Origin: Diatrype stigma
Lineage: Eukaryota > Ascomycota > Sordariomycetes > Xylariales > Diatrypaceae
Reading direction: 5' to 3'
Assembly (NCBI GenBank): GCA_022225965.2
Contig: JAKJXP020000084.1
Coordinates: forward strand, 124,001-188,000
DNA length: 64,000 nt
Shown here: positions 21,816 to 32,434 of the stretch, in pieces
Numbering within the stretch: position 1 is the first letter of the stretch
How the letters are laid out: every line of letters starts with the position of its first letter
The notes under the pieces: generated by a model
What the model was told of the DNA's origin: nothing
The model's input: the letters and a program-made list of their open reading frames with translations, nothing else
The model's database searches: none
Translations under genes and position numbers: made by a program

Positions 21816-24800
21816 ATGTCGCTGATTGGTGCAACGTCTTCAGCTACTGGCCGCCAGGCTGACGAACATTCTGAGCACTCGGACCATGCAACTGAGAATC
21901 CAACTGGAAACGATGACAGCCAGCTCCTAGACAATGTAGAGACTGTGCAAGCAACATCTGATATCAGCTCGGCAGGAAGCGGAAAGGAGTCTCCGAAGAA
22001 TGACCTGCAGGGTCACTCGGTCTCACCAGACACTACCAACTTGGGCAAAAGAATCACTCGTGCAATAGAGATATTGGACTTACAAATCGAGGCCACGCTT
22101 GCTGAGCATAGGGTTGATTTGCCGCAAGTTCTAGATCTCCAGATTGAGAACCTTCGTAATCTCGGGCAGGAACTGAAATCGGAAAGCAAGTAAGAGCACT
22201 GATATACAAGGGGAGATCAATATGGAAATAAATGCTAAGTGTATCATTTAGAGCCGAGTTAGGTGGCGAAGCAAAATATATCGAGAATCGCGACGAAAAA
22301 GCCAAACAAGACGACTTAGTGAAGAGCAAGGGATCCAAATTGCATGGGTCTACAGTGAACTATGGGAAAACGAGTCACTACAACCGCAAGGCTTCGCAAC
22401 AAACCCAACAGTCTCGAGTCCCTGTACGAGAGAGTGGAGGGGGTCCCCCTCCATCCGTTATGCGTGATTACGAAGATGACAATGAAGAAGATGAAGAAGT
22501 TGAACTGCTCTGTGAGGTATCCAGAATATCAATGGACGACTGGCAGAAGAGACACCTGCGTCGCGACCACCCAAGGACTATCATCAGAGCATACTACCGC
22601 AGTGTTCCACCTACTGGTTCAAATGCTAAAAAAGACAGGTCCTCTCATTTCAGTAGATCTAGGTGTCCACAGAGGGTTGTTATTGATTCTCCTATCTTGC
22701 GAGACGAATTTGAAGAGATCTCTAAACTTGGTTTCCCCTATCTTCCAGTATAGTGAGTCGGCCCTGTTATATGGCTACCCATTGTATAGTTATATTGGAA
22801 TTGATCGCTGACTGGCTGAACATGATTAGTATGGCGCCTCCGTTCAAGGTAAGCACCAGTGTTATTCACAGTCGAAAATGCTCTTGATTCACGTAAGTTT
22901 ACTAACACATAATTGATTATAAGTTCATCTCAAGATATTACGATCAGATTGGGGGTCGGGTCTTGCAGTTGAAACAGCAGCTCGAACGCATTTCATATGA
23001 GCAGACTATACGAAAAGATGAAAAGGTAAAGCTCGCTGGAGGGCCTTCAACTAGGCAGGACGATGAGTTTCCTGCATCAGAGGACGTTTCCGCCATTGGA
23101 GGATATTCCACAGACCAAATAGACGAAAGAAAAGCACATACAGCCACCCGCGTCAGGCAATTAGAACTGCTAAAAGTCTTCATCGAGACAGAACTGGGCT
23201 ACTACCTCGAACTTCAATCCACAGCAAAAGCAGGGTTGCTGACCACAATTGGATTCGAGGACTTGTGGTTTCTTTTCCAGCCAGGTGAAGTCCTCTATGA
23301 GAAGGCACATGGGTACGAACAGCTGCTCGAGACGTACGCCGTGACGGGTGGCCAGCTAAGGAGACGCAACCGTACGGAAGAAGAAAACGATCGTCTGAGA
23401 AGTGATAAGCTTTTCCGTGAGCAGTGGCGACCCCAACGACGCCGACCCACGTATGGCGGGGATTGGAACGCGGAATCCGAGGACGAGGACGCCAACGAAG
23501 ATTCAATTGTTGAGGCTTCGGGAATAGGGACGTGGAGTCCGTTCACGATCGATTGTTACCAAATGGGATTCGATGGGCTGAGCATTGGACCGGTGAATAG
23601 TTGTAAGAAGATCAATCACTACAGTGGGGATTGCAAGATCACAGATCTGCCCATCTACCCTCTCCGTTTCCACACGCAGAAGTGGGATATTGCTGCCAAG
23701 CTTGAGGCTCGGGGGAAAAACTTCATAAATGCTTACGGCCATAGAATGTACAGTGGTCTGACCCTTCCCTTATCACGACACGGATACCAAGAAGAGCTTC
23801 GTGGGGACATATTTGTTGATCTGAAGACTTACTATCGCACATACTCTAGGAGGAGGCCAAAACTCGGCATGCTGCAAAAGAGTACACCGGACGCACGGGA
23901 AGTCAGCGAGAGCATTCCTGGAGTAGCCACATGGCGTATGCTGTATGATCATGAGGTCGATGAGAAGATTACAGACGAGTACATGGCTTCCGATCATACC
24001 TTCGTTGAGCCAGTCAACTCTGAGCTTGTGCAGAACTCAGTTGAGCATCTTCAGCTTCTCCCATATCGAATACCCGCATTTGTGTTTCGTACGCGCGTGT
24101 ATGGTCAGTTGTTGGTATCTCCCGCACCCGAGGAACTTGCCATCTAACCCTTTATATCATGTTAGTTCATGTCGACATTAGCAAGATTGCTGATATTGAC
24201 AAGAGTGACGAGAATCGTGACAGAGGCTTTGATGACCTGATCATTCCCGAGAGTCATCGTGAGCTGTTGATCGCGTTGGTCGAGAACCACGCGACTGGTG
24301 GTACTGTGGAGGTTGACATGGAGGAATTGAACAAAACTTCGACACAAATCGATATCGTGAGGGGAAAGGGTCGGGGGCTTATCATTCTCCTCCATGGTCC
24401 GCCTGGCTCTGGCAAGACGAGCACGGCTGAAACGATCGCAGCTTATACGCGACGTCCCCTTTACTCGATTACGTGCGGGGACTTAGGGAGCCGGGTCTCT
24501 GAGGTCGAGATGACTCTTCGAGAACACACAGAACGCGCATACCGATGGGGTTGTGTGTTGCTTTTGGACGAAGCAGACGTGTTTCTCACACGGCGCGATT
24601 GGAGGGACATGGAACGAAATGGTCTAGTGTCTGGTAAGCGGGCTCTCGAAAGGAGAGAACAGGAACCCATGATACCACGTAGCGCGTAGCTGACGCCAAC
24701 AGTATTTCTTCGCGAGCTCGAGTACTACTCCGGAATCCTCTTCCTCACCACCAATCGAGTTGGGGTGCTTGACGAGGCCTTCAAGTCCCGCATCCACATC

Positions 24801-25645
24801 TCGCTCCGCTACCCGCGGATCCAGCAGCGGGAGACGCGCCAGATGTGGGAGAACATCCTGAACCGGATCGAGCGCGATAACGAGACTTCAGAGATCAAGA
24901 TCAAGTTCGACCGGGAGGCGCTCCTGGACTTTGCGGACAAGCATTACAGGAAGAACGAGGAGGCAGAAACTTCGTGGAATGGCAGACAAGTGGGTATCTC
25001 TATAAACTAGACCTCCTTCACTGTACACGCCCATTAGCTGTTTCGGACAACGTGATTCATTACTAACCAAACCGCACGCGCAAACTGCAGATTCGGAACG
25101 CTTTCCAGACGGCCATCGCGCTGGGCCGCCACGAGCGCGACCGGCGGCTCAGGGCGGCGGGGATGACGGCAGAAGACGCGGCGCGCAGCGGGCAGAGGAA
25201 GTGGATGGTGGTGAAGCTGACCAAGGCCAACTTCCGCAGCATCGTGCGGACGGCGAGCGAGTTCGAAGACTACCTCGCGAGCGTGCGCGGGCCCGACAGC
25301 AGCCTGGCCAAGGAGAACCAGCTGCGGGACGATACGCTCTCGCACGGAAGCGGCAGCGGCAGCGGCAGCCACGCGGCGGCGGAGAAGGCCTACTACGACC
25401 CCGGGAGGGTAGTAATACCCGCGGCGAGAAGAAGCGGAGGTGGCGGCGGAAGCGGCAGTGGTGGCACGAGGAGAGGAAACTCGGGGGGCTACCTGACGCC
25501 GTCCTTCAGAGGAGATCCGGTGGCTGGGAAGGCTACTACTAGTAGGGCCGACTCATCGGTTTCTCATAAGAGGAGGTCGGTGGATGAGGACGAGAGTGAT
25601 GATGAGGATGAGGATCTCTCGGACGAGAACCTGTCGGATGATTGA
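21816..25645 (+). CDS. AAA+ ATPase, fungal DUF7025-type
   Basis: Seven exons keep one frame (1127 aa): 21816-22189, 22252-22752, a 19-nt micro-exon 22830-22848, 22924-24103, 24166-24633, 24703-24989 and 25091-25645. A disordered N-terminus is followed by a DUF7025-like region (YMAPPFKFISRYYDQI, LWFLFQPGEVLYEK, IDCYQMGFDGLSIGPV). Then comes one AAA+ module: Walker A GPPGSGKTS, Walker B LLLDEADVF, sensor 1 LFLTTNRVG, arginine-finger region FKSRIHISL. A Gly/Ser-rich linker and an acidic Asp/Glu/Ser tail end the protein. Family members are common in filamentous fungi and none has an established substrate. The 3' part (25091-25500) is clearly GC-richer than the exons before it. The gene is divergent from the STAND-like gene. 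Confidence 0.87.
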
Positions 25646-25994
25646 TAGATTGCCAGGCTCAGTAGATATATCTACCGATAGTAGTAAGATGGATTTGATC
25701 TCGCACTCGTGAAAGGGGGGAAGGTAAGTCGATGGATACATACGCGCGGATACTGATTACTTCACTCTTTTAACGATTGGACATTCGTCCCCCCTATCAG
25801 GATTATTAAAATCACAACGAATCAATTGTTAATGACCTATAAAAGTACATCAAGTACAACGCAGTCACGTTCGGTACATTGGAACATAGCAACTGGTTTC
25901 GGCCGAAAGCCGCTGCATTGCAATTACAAGCCTAGCTACTATAGCAGCCTACCACTCAAACCTGACCCTGGACATTCTTCTAGTAATGGCGGGA
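25646..25994. other. Convergent 3' flanks of the AAA+ and dynamin-like genes
   Basis: 349 bases between tail-to-tail stops. It is moderately AT-rich and holds no frame with coding character. Nothing else is visible. Confidence 0.4.
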
Positions 25995-28900
25995 TCACCC
26001 AGATACTTCCTTATGCGAGATCACATACCACCTCAATTCTTCCAGCGAGAATCGCCTCAAATGTTCCGCGAAACACACATGCTGGAAACTGTTGATTGCG
26101 TTGCTCGTGGCCGATTCTCTCTCGAGAAGGGGGGAAAAGTCTGAATACAATGGCATTTCGCAGACACGCGGTCCCATGGGAAAGGGATTAAAGACTATTC
26201 CTGCCGGTCCTCCCGGGTTAGCAAGGCCCCGAAGAGGAGAGAGGTGGGGAGGGGGGTTGGTAGTTGCAGGAAAGAGCGGGGAGGGGAATAGAAAGGGGGA
26301 CTTACACCTCCCAGACAACGGGTGCTTATCTGGCTTCTTCTTCTGGGGATGGGGCTGGGTGGTGAATGGGTTGCTACCACTACCGCTAAACAGAGAGTTC
26401 TGAGCCGGTGGTACTGCTCCAAACCCATTATTCGTGTTCATCGATGGCATAGCGCTACCAAAGCCTCCAGCAGCTGCATCGCGGGACTGGTTTTGAGTCG
26501 CAGTTCCTCCCCCGAAAAAACCGCCGCCGTTGGGCGAATTGGTGCTGGTGCTGCTAGGAGTGGCAATAGGTGCTGTGGTGGTAGTATTGCTGAACAAGCC
26601 CGATGGCAAGGGTTTTGCCGGTGTGCTAAATATGCTGACGGCAGGGATTGGTGCAGGGACAGAGGCAGGCAGATTCTGCCCGAGGCTTGTCCCACTAGAG
26701 GAACTCAAGACGCTGGGCCTCTGTGGGCTTTGGTTCTTCTCTTCTGTTTTCAGGGGTGTGGGTCGGGTTTGGGCGACACTGGGCATCAAAAGCCGAGTAT
26801 TGCCTATTGTGTCCGCAGCGGAAGGTCGCGGTGTAGGCTTGTTGTTAATTGTGGACAATACGGGGAGCACTGTTACCACATATGTTAGCATGCGAATTCA
26901 TCCCTGTCCTGTCCTGTTGATCTAGAGAGAGCAACTTGCCAGTCATAGGTCGATCCCGGTATTTATTGCACGCTGCAAGTCCTTTCTTCAGGGAGTCATG
27001 TTCGGCCTGGAGCTCGATACGCTCCTGTTGGATGTCTGGCGACTCCGACGCCAGTCGCTCTAACTCGCTGCGCTGCATGCGGTTGACCACGCGTGTGGTG
27101 AACACGTTCGGCAGGTCTCGGACTAGACAGTTCTCGATGGCCAAGATAATGACGTTGTCCGTGAACGTCCGGAGCGACATCTGCGGAGGTAGGTCAGTAT
27201 AGTTAATCATGTCAATAGGTAGATCGTCGTCGATGGCGTACCTCGTAATAGGTCTCAGCTTTGTCGATGAGCCCTTCCACCCCAAATCCGCTGGTGGCTA
27301 TCGCTGGCTGTAACTTGCTCAGCTCTTCTCTGGCTGCATCGGTGAGGATATCCGGCCTGTTTGCTGCGAGATACTGCAAAGCCTCATCCGTTAGGTTCCT
27401 ACGCCGACGGTTGGCAAGCGAGGATCGGAAGTCGACATCCAAGGGTTGGGGATAGCCACTCTTATAGTGGCGGAGAAGTTCTTGGAGCTTATTATCCAAC
27501 TCGGGCTCCTTCCGATCAAAGAATGGGTGGACGACCTCCCTAAGAATAGCCGAGAGCGTTCTACTGTCCGATCCTATGATGTCTTCCAGGAGCAACTCAA
27601 CGAATGCCTTGGTAGTATCCAGGACAACCCGTAAATGGAAATGTGCAATGGTTTCCCATGGCCTTGATTGGTATTGGAACAGCTGCACCGCTATGCGATC
27701 ATTGGACGTCCCGGGGAATTCGTTGCCTTGGTTCTCGGACGAGAACATCTCTAAATCTGCGGAGATGCTTTCGGCGGTGACCTTTAAGGGCTCATCGAAT
27801 TTGTACTGGTCGACGAAAACCTGGAGATACTGGGGTACATTGGGAATCTGTTCAGCGTCGTCGTTACCAGCGCCCTGGCCTGGGTTTCTCGGAAGTATAG
27901 TGCAGCTTGAACCCTTGGTGGCCAGGACATATGCAAACGAACGGTTAAGGTCTCTAATCAAACCGCGAAGCTTTCTCACCCGCCCATTTCTAGCGTGCGG
28001 ACTGCTTATATCAGGATATAAACCGCCAAAGAACTTGTCGCCATAGTTACCCTCCACGGCGTCGCGCGACAGTCTTTCAAACTCTGAGGCGATATGGTCG
28101 AGGTATGACCGTAGTTCGTCATGAGTGAATCGGGGCGAACCGAGCCGCTTAAGCCGCGTCAGACGGTCATTCAAGTTCTCCTCTATCCCCTGGATCAGAC
28201 CGTGGAGATTGGTCTTGATGTGATCCAACAGCGTCTTGCTGAGCTTGTGGCGAAGCGCGCCTATGCCGCGATTCCTCGGCGGAATGGAAGGCCAAGGACC
28301 CAAGGTGAAGAATCTCCGCTCCGATTCGTCTCTTACTTCGTCCGTGGAGACTCGCTCGTTCTCAGCTCTGTTGCGCAGTACATGCCACCCTAGAGACAGC
28401 TTGTGCGAGTTGTCTAGGTTCTTGGCTAGACGAATAAAACTCTCCTCGTCCTGGGAGCCTGGAGCTAAGAGATCAGGCTTCGTGATAATCCCGAGGGTGC
28501 GCTCTGTGTTCTTGTCGTGTTCTTTCACCTTGGACAGGACTTTCTGTAGAATGACCTGGTTTCGTGCAGACACAATGGCCAAGATGATGCTGTTCTTCTT
28601 GGACATGTAGCGTTCCGCGAGGCGATCGACCACTTGACGACCAGCCGCAGACTGGTTCTCGTCTTCCGAGTGGTAGAAGCCCGGGAGGTCCACCAGAGTA
28701 AGCTGCGTTAGATCAGGACCGCGTATCTCTATGCGCAACACGTCCTCGGAAAAGCCGGCGCCGTCCACCAGCATCTTACGCTTCGCGTCTTCGATGATCC
28801 TGGGTAGCTCCTCTTTGTCGAAGCCCGTCTCGGTAAAGGGAAGCACTTCCCGGTTGGAAGATGGAGATGGCTGGATCGTCACGTCCACCTTGGTTCTGGC

Positions 28901-29182
28901 ATCGGCCCGGAGGACGAGCTCGGTAGCGAATCGGGTACACAGCCCATCCTTCACTGGAAAACGCACTCGGGAGATGGCCTCGAGCACAGAACTCTTCCCG
29001 GAGGATTGATCACCGACGACGATGATTTGAGGTAAATCAACAAAGCGGTCAACCCCATGCTTGCGGAGGTCATCGATGGTGTCCAACAGCTCCTTTTGCT
29101 CGGCTTGAAGTTGGCCCAAAGCCGCCGAGTCTAGTGAAATGCCCCCCATGTTATCGTAAACTACAGCAAAGTCGTATGCCAA
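25995..29182 (-). CDS. Dynamin-like GTPase with an FG-nucleoporin-like tail
   Basis: Large GTPase of the dynamin superfamily, Mx-like fungal branch. Four exons keep one frame (981 aa): 29182-27242, 27180-26940, 26869-26306 and 26194-25995. The G domain shows G1 GDQSSGKSSV, G3 DLPG and G4 TKPD. The stalk follows, with a GED-like segment in exon 2 (IENCLVRDLPNVFTTRVVNRM). The last 270 residues are unlike dynamin: a Ser/Thr/Pro-rich stretch with GLFS, GGFF, GGFG, NNGFG and SLFSG motifs as in FG nucleoporins, ending in FQHVCFAEHLRRFSLEELRW. Intron 2 appears to use a GC donor (GGCAAGT). The last junction (T|GTAAGT to ATAG|TC) is the least certain. Membrane remodelling is expected from the family; nuclear-pore association is inference. 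Confidence 0.87.
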
Positions 29183-30370
29183 GCATGCATCGGGGTTTTA
29201 ACCGTACGGACAAGAGATGAATTGTGTACGATAACGTTTATGGGTTGATGATGTGTTTTCGCATGTGGGATGAGCAGAAATCGGAAATTTCGCAGCTTAG
29301 CAGACAGACAGGTGGGAGTCTACGCGTACGTGTAATCCGCTGTGTATGTGCGAAAAGGAGGCACCCACCCAACTATTTACTACCTAGGCATCTAAGTTTT
29401 ACTGCCTAACTAATATACATACAAGTTAGGGGACACCGTAACTAGCGGGGTAGCTAGGGCAACACTGCAGCCTGCGGCCTGCAGCAACAGGCATAAGGTT
29501 CGCTGAACCAACAGTGTTTCAGTGCTCGTGCCGCACCAATAGTTAACTCCAGCTACTCTGGAGTCTCAGCCGCATCTGACAGCTGAACTGAGGCGCCACG
29601 GAGGCGCCACGCGCAAGCTGGGCTAATGACCAATACAACCTCACCCACGCGACAACGCCAGGGGTTTCTGAGATCTCCAATGGTATTCCGAGAAAAAAGC
29701 CACGGCATCTATGTTCTGCAACCTGGGCGCTTAGTCTACAACCGATATCGTGCATAAGGCACCTCGGAGTAAGACGCTGTGTCCTGGTTCATTGCAGCTG
29801 ATAATACCGTCTAAGTAAGGATGGCGTCCGTTTCTATTTGAAGGGCTGAAGAAAGTGTTCAATGAACCTGAAGCATTTGACAACAGCAACGACTGCGGTA
29901 CGTAGATACGTACCTTTTGGCAGCTATGCAAGCCATGGATATAAGCAGCGTTCTGATTGGGCAGAAGACGGCGCAGTCACGTGATATGATTCAGCAAAAC
30001 ACCAATCAGGAACAGCCAGCCGCCTGCATTGGGCAATGTCAACATCATCTTTGACTGCACTCTAAATATCCTAGTTACTTAAGTAAACCACTGTGTCCAT
30101 TCACACCCCAAGGTTTGTGTCAACCGGTCGCCTTTGAGTCACTTCAAATCAGAACGGGATTGTAGTCAAAACACATAAACATTAGGTATCAAATCGCTTT
30201 GTAATCCAAGTCCGCTATTTGCTCGTAAAACCCCGCCATGCAGTTCAGTCGTAATCAGTCGTAATCATCATGACTCCCCCGCTTCTCTTACATTCGTGAC
30301 ACCTACACCTGTAATCATGCGATAACCCTATCTCCACCGCACCCCTCTCTCGCTACCGGCGCACCACCTT
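29183..30370. other. 1.2-kb intergenic region
   Basis: It contains the 5' flank of the dynamin-like gene and the 3' flank of the next minus-strand gene. Small features: a CAGCCTGCGGCCTGCAGC inverted/direct motif near 29470, two copies of GGCGCCACG near 29590-29610, and GTAATCAGTC repeated near 30250-30270. No gene is recognisable. Confidence 0.4.
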
Positions 30371-31474
30371 TCAGATCCAATAGTGCTGATGCTCCTCTAT
30401 CCAATCGATGAGGAATCTATCCGCCTCGGCACTATCGATCGTCGCATCTTTGTACACCTGGATGGCGCCCTTCCGGCCTTCGGCCATCAGCCGCGCCGTC
30501 TCCCTCTTGTCGAGCATCTCCTCTCTGCTCAGCCCGCTCAGGAACCTCACGTGTTGCACGCTCTGGCGCCGCCCCGAGAGCTTCTGCCCGTAAGCTCGCA
30601 TCGGTGCCGACCTCGTGGTCTTGCCTTGCTGCTGCTTCTTCTGTTTTTGCTGCTGCTCCTGTCTCAGCGAGAGGCTGATGAGACTTATTCCCTCCTTCAC
30701 CTTCACTAGCGACTTCGCGTAGGTGATCGGCATTGTAGAGGAGTTTGTTTCGGCTCCCTGAGATTTCCCAGATCGACTGTCGGTACCGGTACCGCGAGAT
30801 CTGTCGGTTGGAGGCGTCTCGTAGCTCTCTATTGCGCAGTCCGAGTCTGATTCCGAATCCGGTGAGAGATAGTGTATACAGCAGCCGGCTATGGCTGATG
30901 ATATGTCCCTGCTTCGTCTGCTGCCTGAGTGAAATGACGATTGTGTCTGGGCCGCCTGGGAATTGGTTTTTGGGATGCTCTGATGATTCGCTATCCCCTG
31001 GTTATGGTCAATCTCAATAGGGCGTGCTTTAGTTTCGCTTGTGTCCTTTTTCGTGTCCTTCGAGCTCGAGTGGTTGAGCTGGGTGTAGTCGGGTTGCGCC
31101 CGGCATCCCCCACTATGTTGGAGTAAGCGACTTGTCTCGCCAACTGGATATTGGAGATTCTCGAGTTGAGCGATATTATCGTGGGCACCGCAGCTATGGT
31201 GGCTTCTAAGGCGCCTGGAGTCGTTCTCTCTGTGTGCTTCGTCGGAGAGCAACGCTGCGTTGAGCATATCGGGGCTGTCGACACGTGGTGGGTTCACAGA
31301 GATGCAGTCCATCATCATTCTGAAGGGCGTGGCTAAGAAAGATAGTAGGAGCCAACCATAGTCCTGTCTGAATGACCTGTCCCGATGCTGGGTTTCATCA
31401 AGTGCCGGTGACTCGGGTTCCTGCGACATGCCTTGATGGGGTTTATATGGTACAGCGCGATGCATTATGGACAA
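30371..31474 (-). CDS. Unknown fungal protein, disordered with a conserved-looking C-terminus
   Basis: Single exon of 367 aa. I do not recognise the family. There is a short hydrophobic patch near the N-terminus (YGWLLLSFLATPFRMMM), too brief to call a membrane helix. A long polar Ser/Asp/Gln-rich middle is followed by a basic Gln/Lys segment (SLRQEQQQKQKKQQQGK) and a compact C-terminus (LSGLSREEMLDKRETARLM ... ADRFLIDWIEEHQHYWI) with amphipathic helices. The coherent C-terminal part, codon use like its neighbours and a clean single frame support a real gene. Confidence 0.65.
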   Translation of the reverse strand: MSIMHRAVPYKPHQGMSQEPESPALDETQHRDRSFRQDYGWLLLSFLATPFRMMMDCISVNPPRVDSPDMLNAALLSDEAHRENDSRRLRSHHSCGAHDNIAQLENLQYPVGETSRLLQHSGGCRAQPDYTQLNHSSSKDTKKDTSETKARPIEIDHNQGIANHQSIPKTNSQAAQTQSSFHSGSRRSRDISSAIAGCCIHYLSPDSESDSDCAIESYETPPTDRSRGTGTDSRSGKSQGAETNSSTMPITYAKSLVKVKEGISLISLSLRQEQQQKQKKQQQGKTTRSAPMRAYGQKLSGRRQSVQHVRFLSGLSREEMLDKRETARLMAEGRKGAIQVYKDATIDSAEADRFLIDWIEEHQHYWI

Positions 31475-32434
31475 TACTATTGTGTTGTGTTCTGGTGAAG
31501 ACCAGGGGATTGTTTATGGACAATGAAGTAAAACCTTTGTGTGGTGCAGAATGGGAACCAATTACCCTGGGCCAAGCTCATTCAGAAAATTGTTTGTGAA
31601 AATGTGATGGTCAAGTTCATTGTCAACCTGGGGATTGTTGAAATGGGGCCTGGTTAAATACTGAAGGCGGAGGCGTATAGCCCTTATATTAACCTTCGAA
31701 ATAAATGGCATAAGGTCTCTGTTTCGAAGAAATGGGAATCCTCAGGTTTATGTTCAAACCTAGGTATGCACAGGCGTGTTTCCATAAGAGGCTATTGGTT
31801 TTGACGCACTAAGGTGCTGTGAGCCGATTCCACGTGTCGAGTATGTACATGTACCTTTGTGCAATGTGAAACGAATTCTGGGTGATTATCCCATTATTGT
31901 AGTTGAGTAGTGTCTTGCTTGCACCTGCAGGTCGGTGAACCACTGACAATCTTACAAGTTAGCTTGACCGAAAGCCAGTCATGTGTTTGAACGAATGAAT
32001 AAACCCCTGGTGTAACATATTAAATTCATACTCATCGGATATAGAAAGCAAACTTCGATGATATTTTGAGTTACGAACCGTTGCCACTAAAATCATCTGA
32101 GCAAGGTAGTAAAGGTCTTAATTAAACCCTTCACCAAGCTCGATACTATATAGAGTTAAAAAGCTAACAATTAGTACGTCAGAATGTTTCTTGCTGCTGC
32201 TGTGTCATTGCCCGAATGTTATGCATCCCGTAATACGGATGATTAGTACCTGCCGAGCCTCGAGTTATTTAGTCATCGGTACCATTGAATGGTGAAACGA
32301 TATCAACCCCTCCATCTGGCTAGTGGATTTGTGTTTTAAGGGGGGGGGGGTGGTGGTGGTATATTAAACGGCTAGCTTCAAGTATATTCCCTAGTATCAT
32401 CGCAATACTTCTTCGTTTCGTTCTTCATTCCGTA
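31475..32434. other. 0.96-kb intergenic region
   Basis: 5' flank of the unknown gene and 3' flank of the DUF6536 gene. A run of 11 G at about 32340 leads into GGTGGTGGTGG. Composition becomes more AT-rich from about 31980 to 32180. No coding frame is convincing. Confidence 0.4.
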
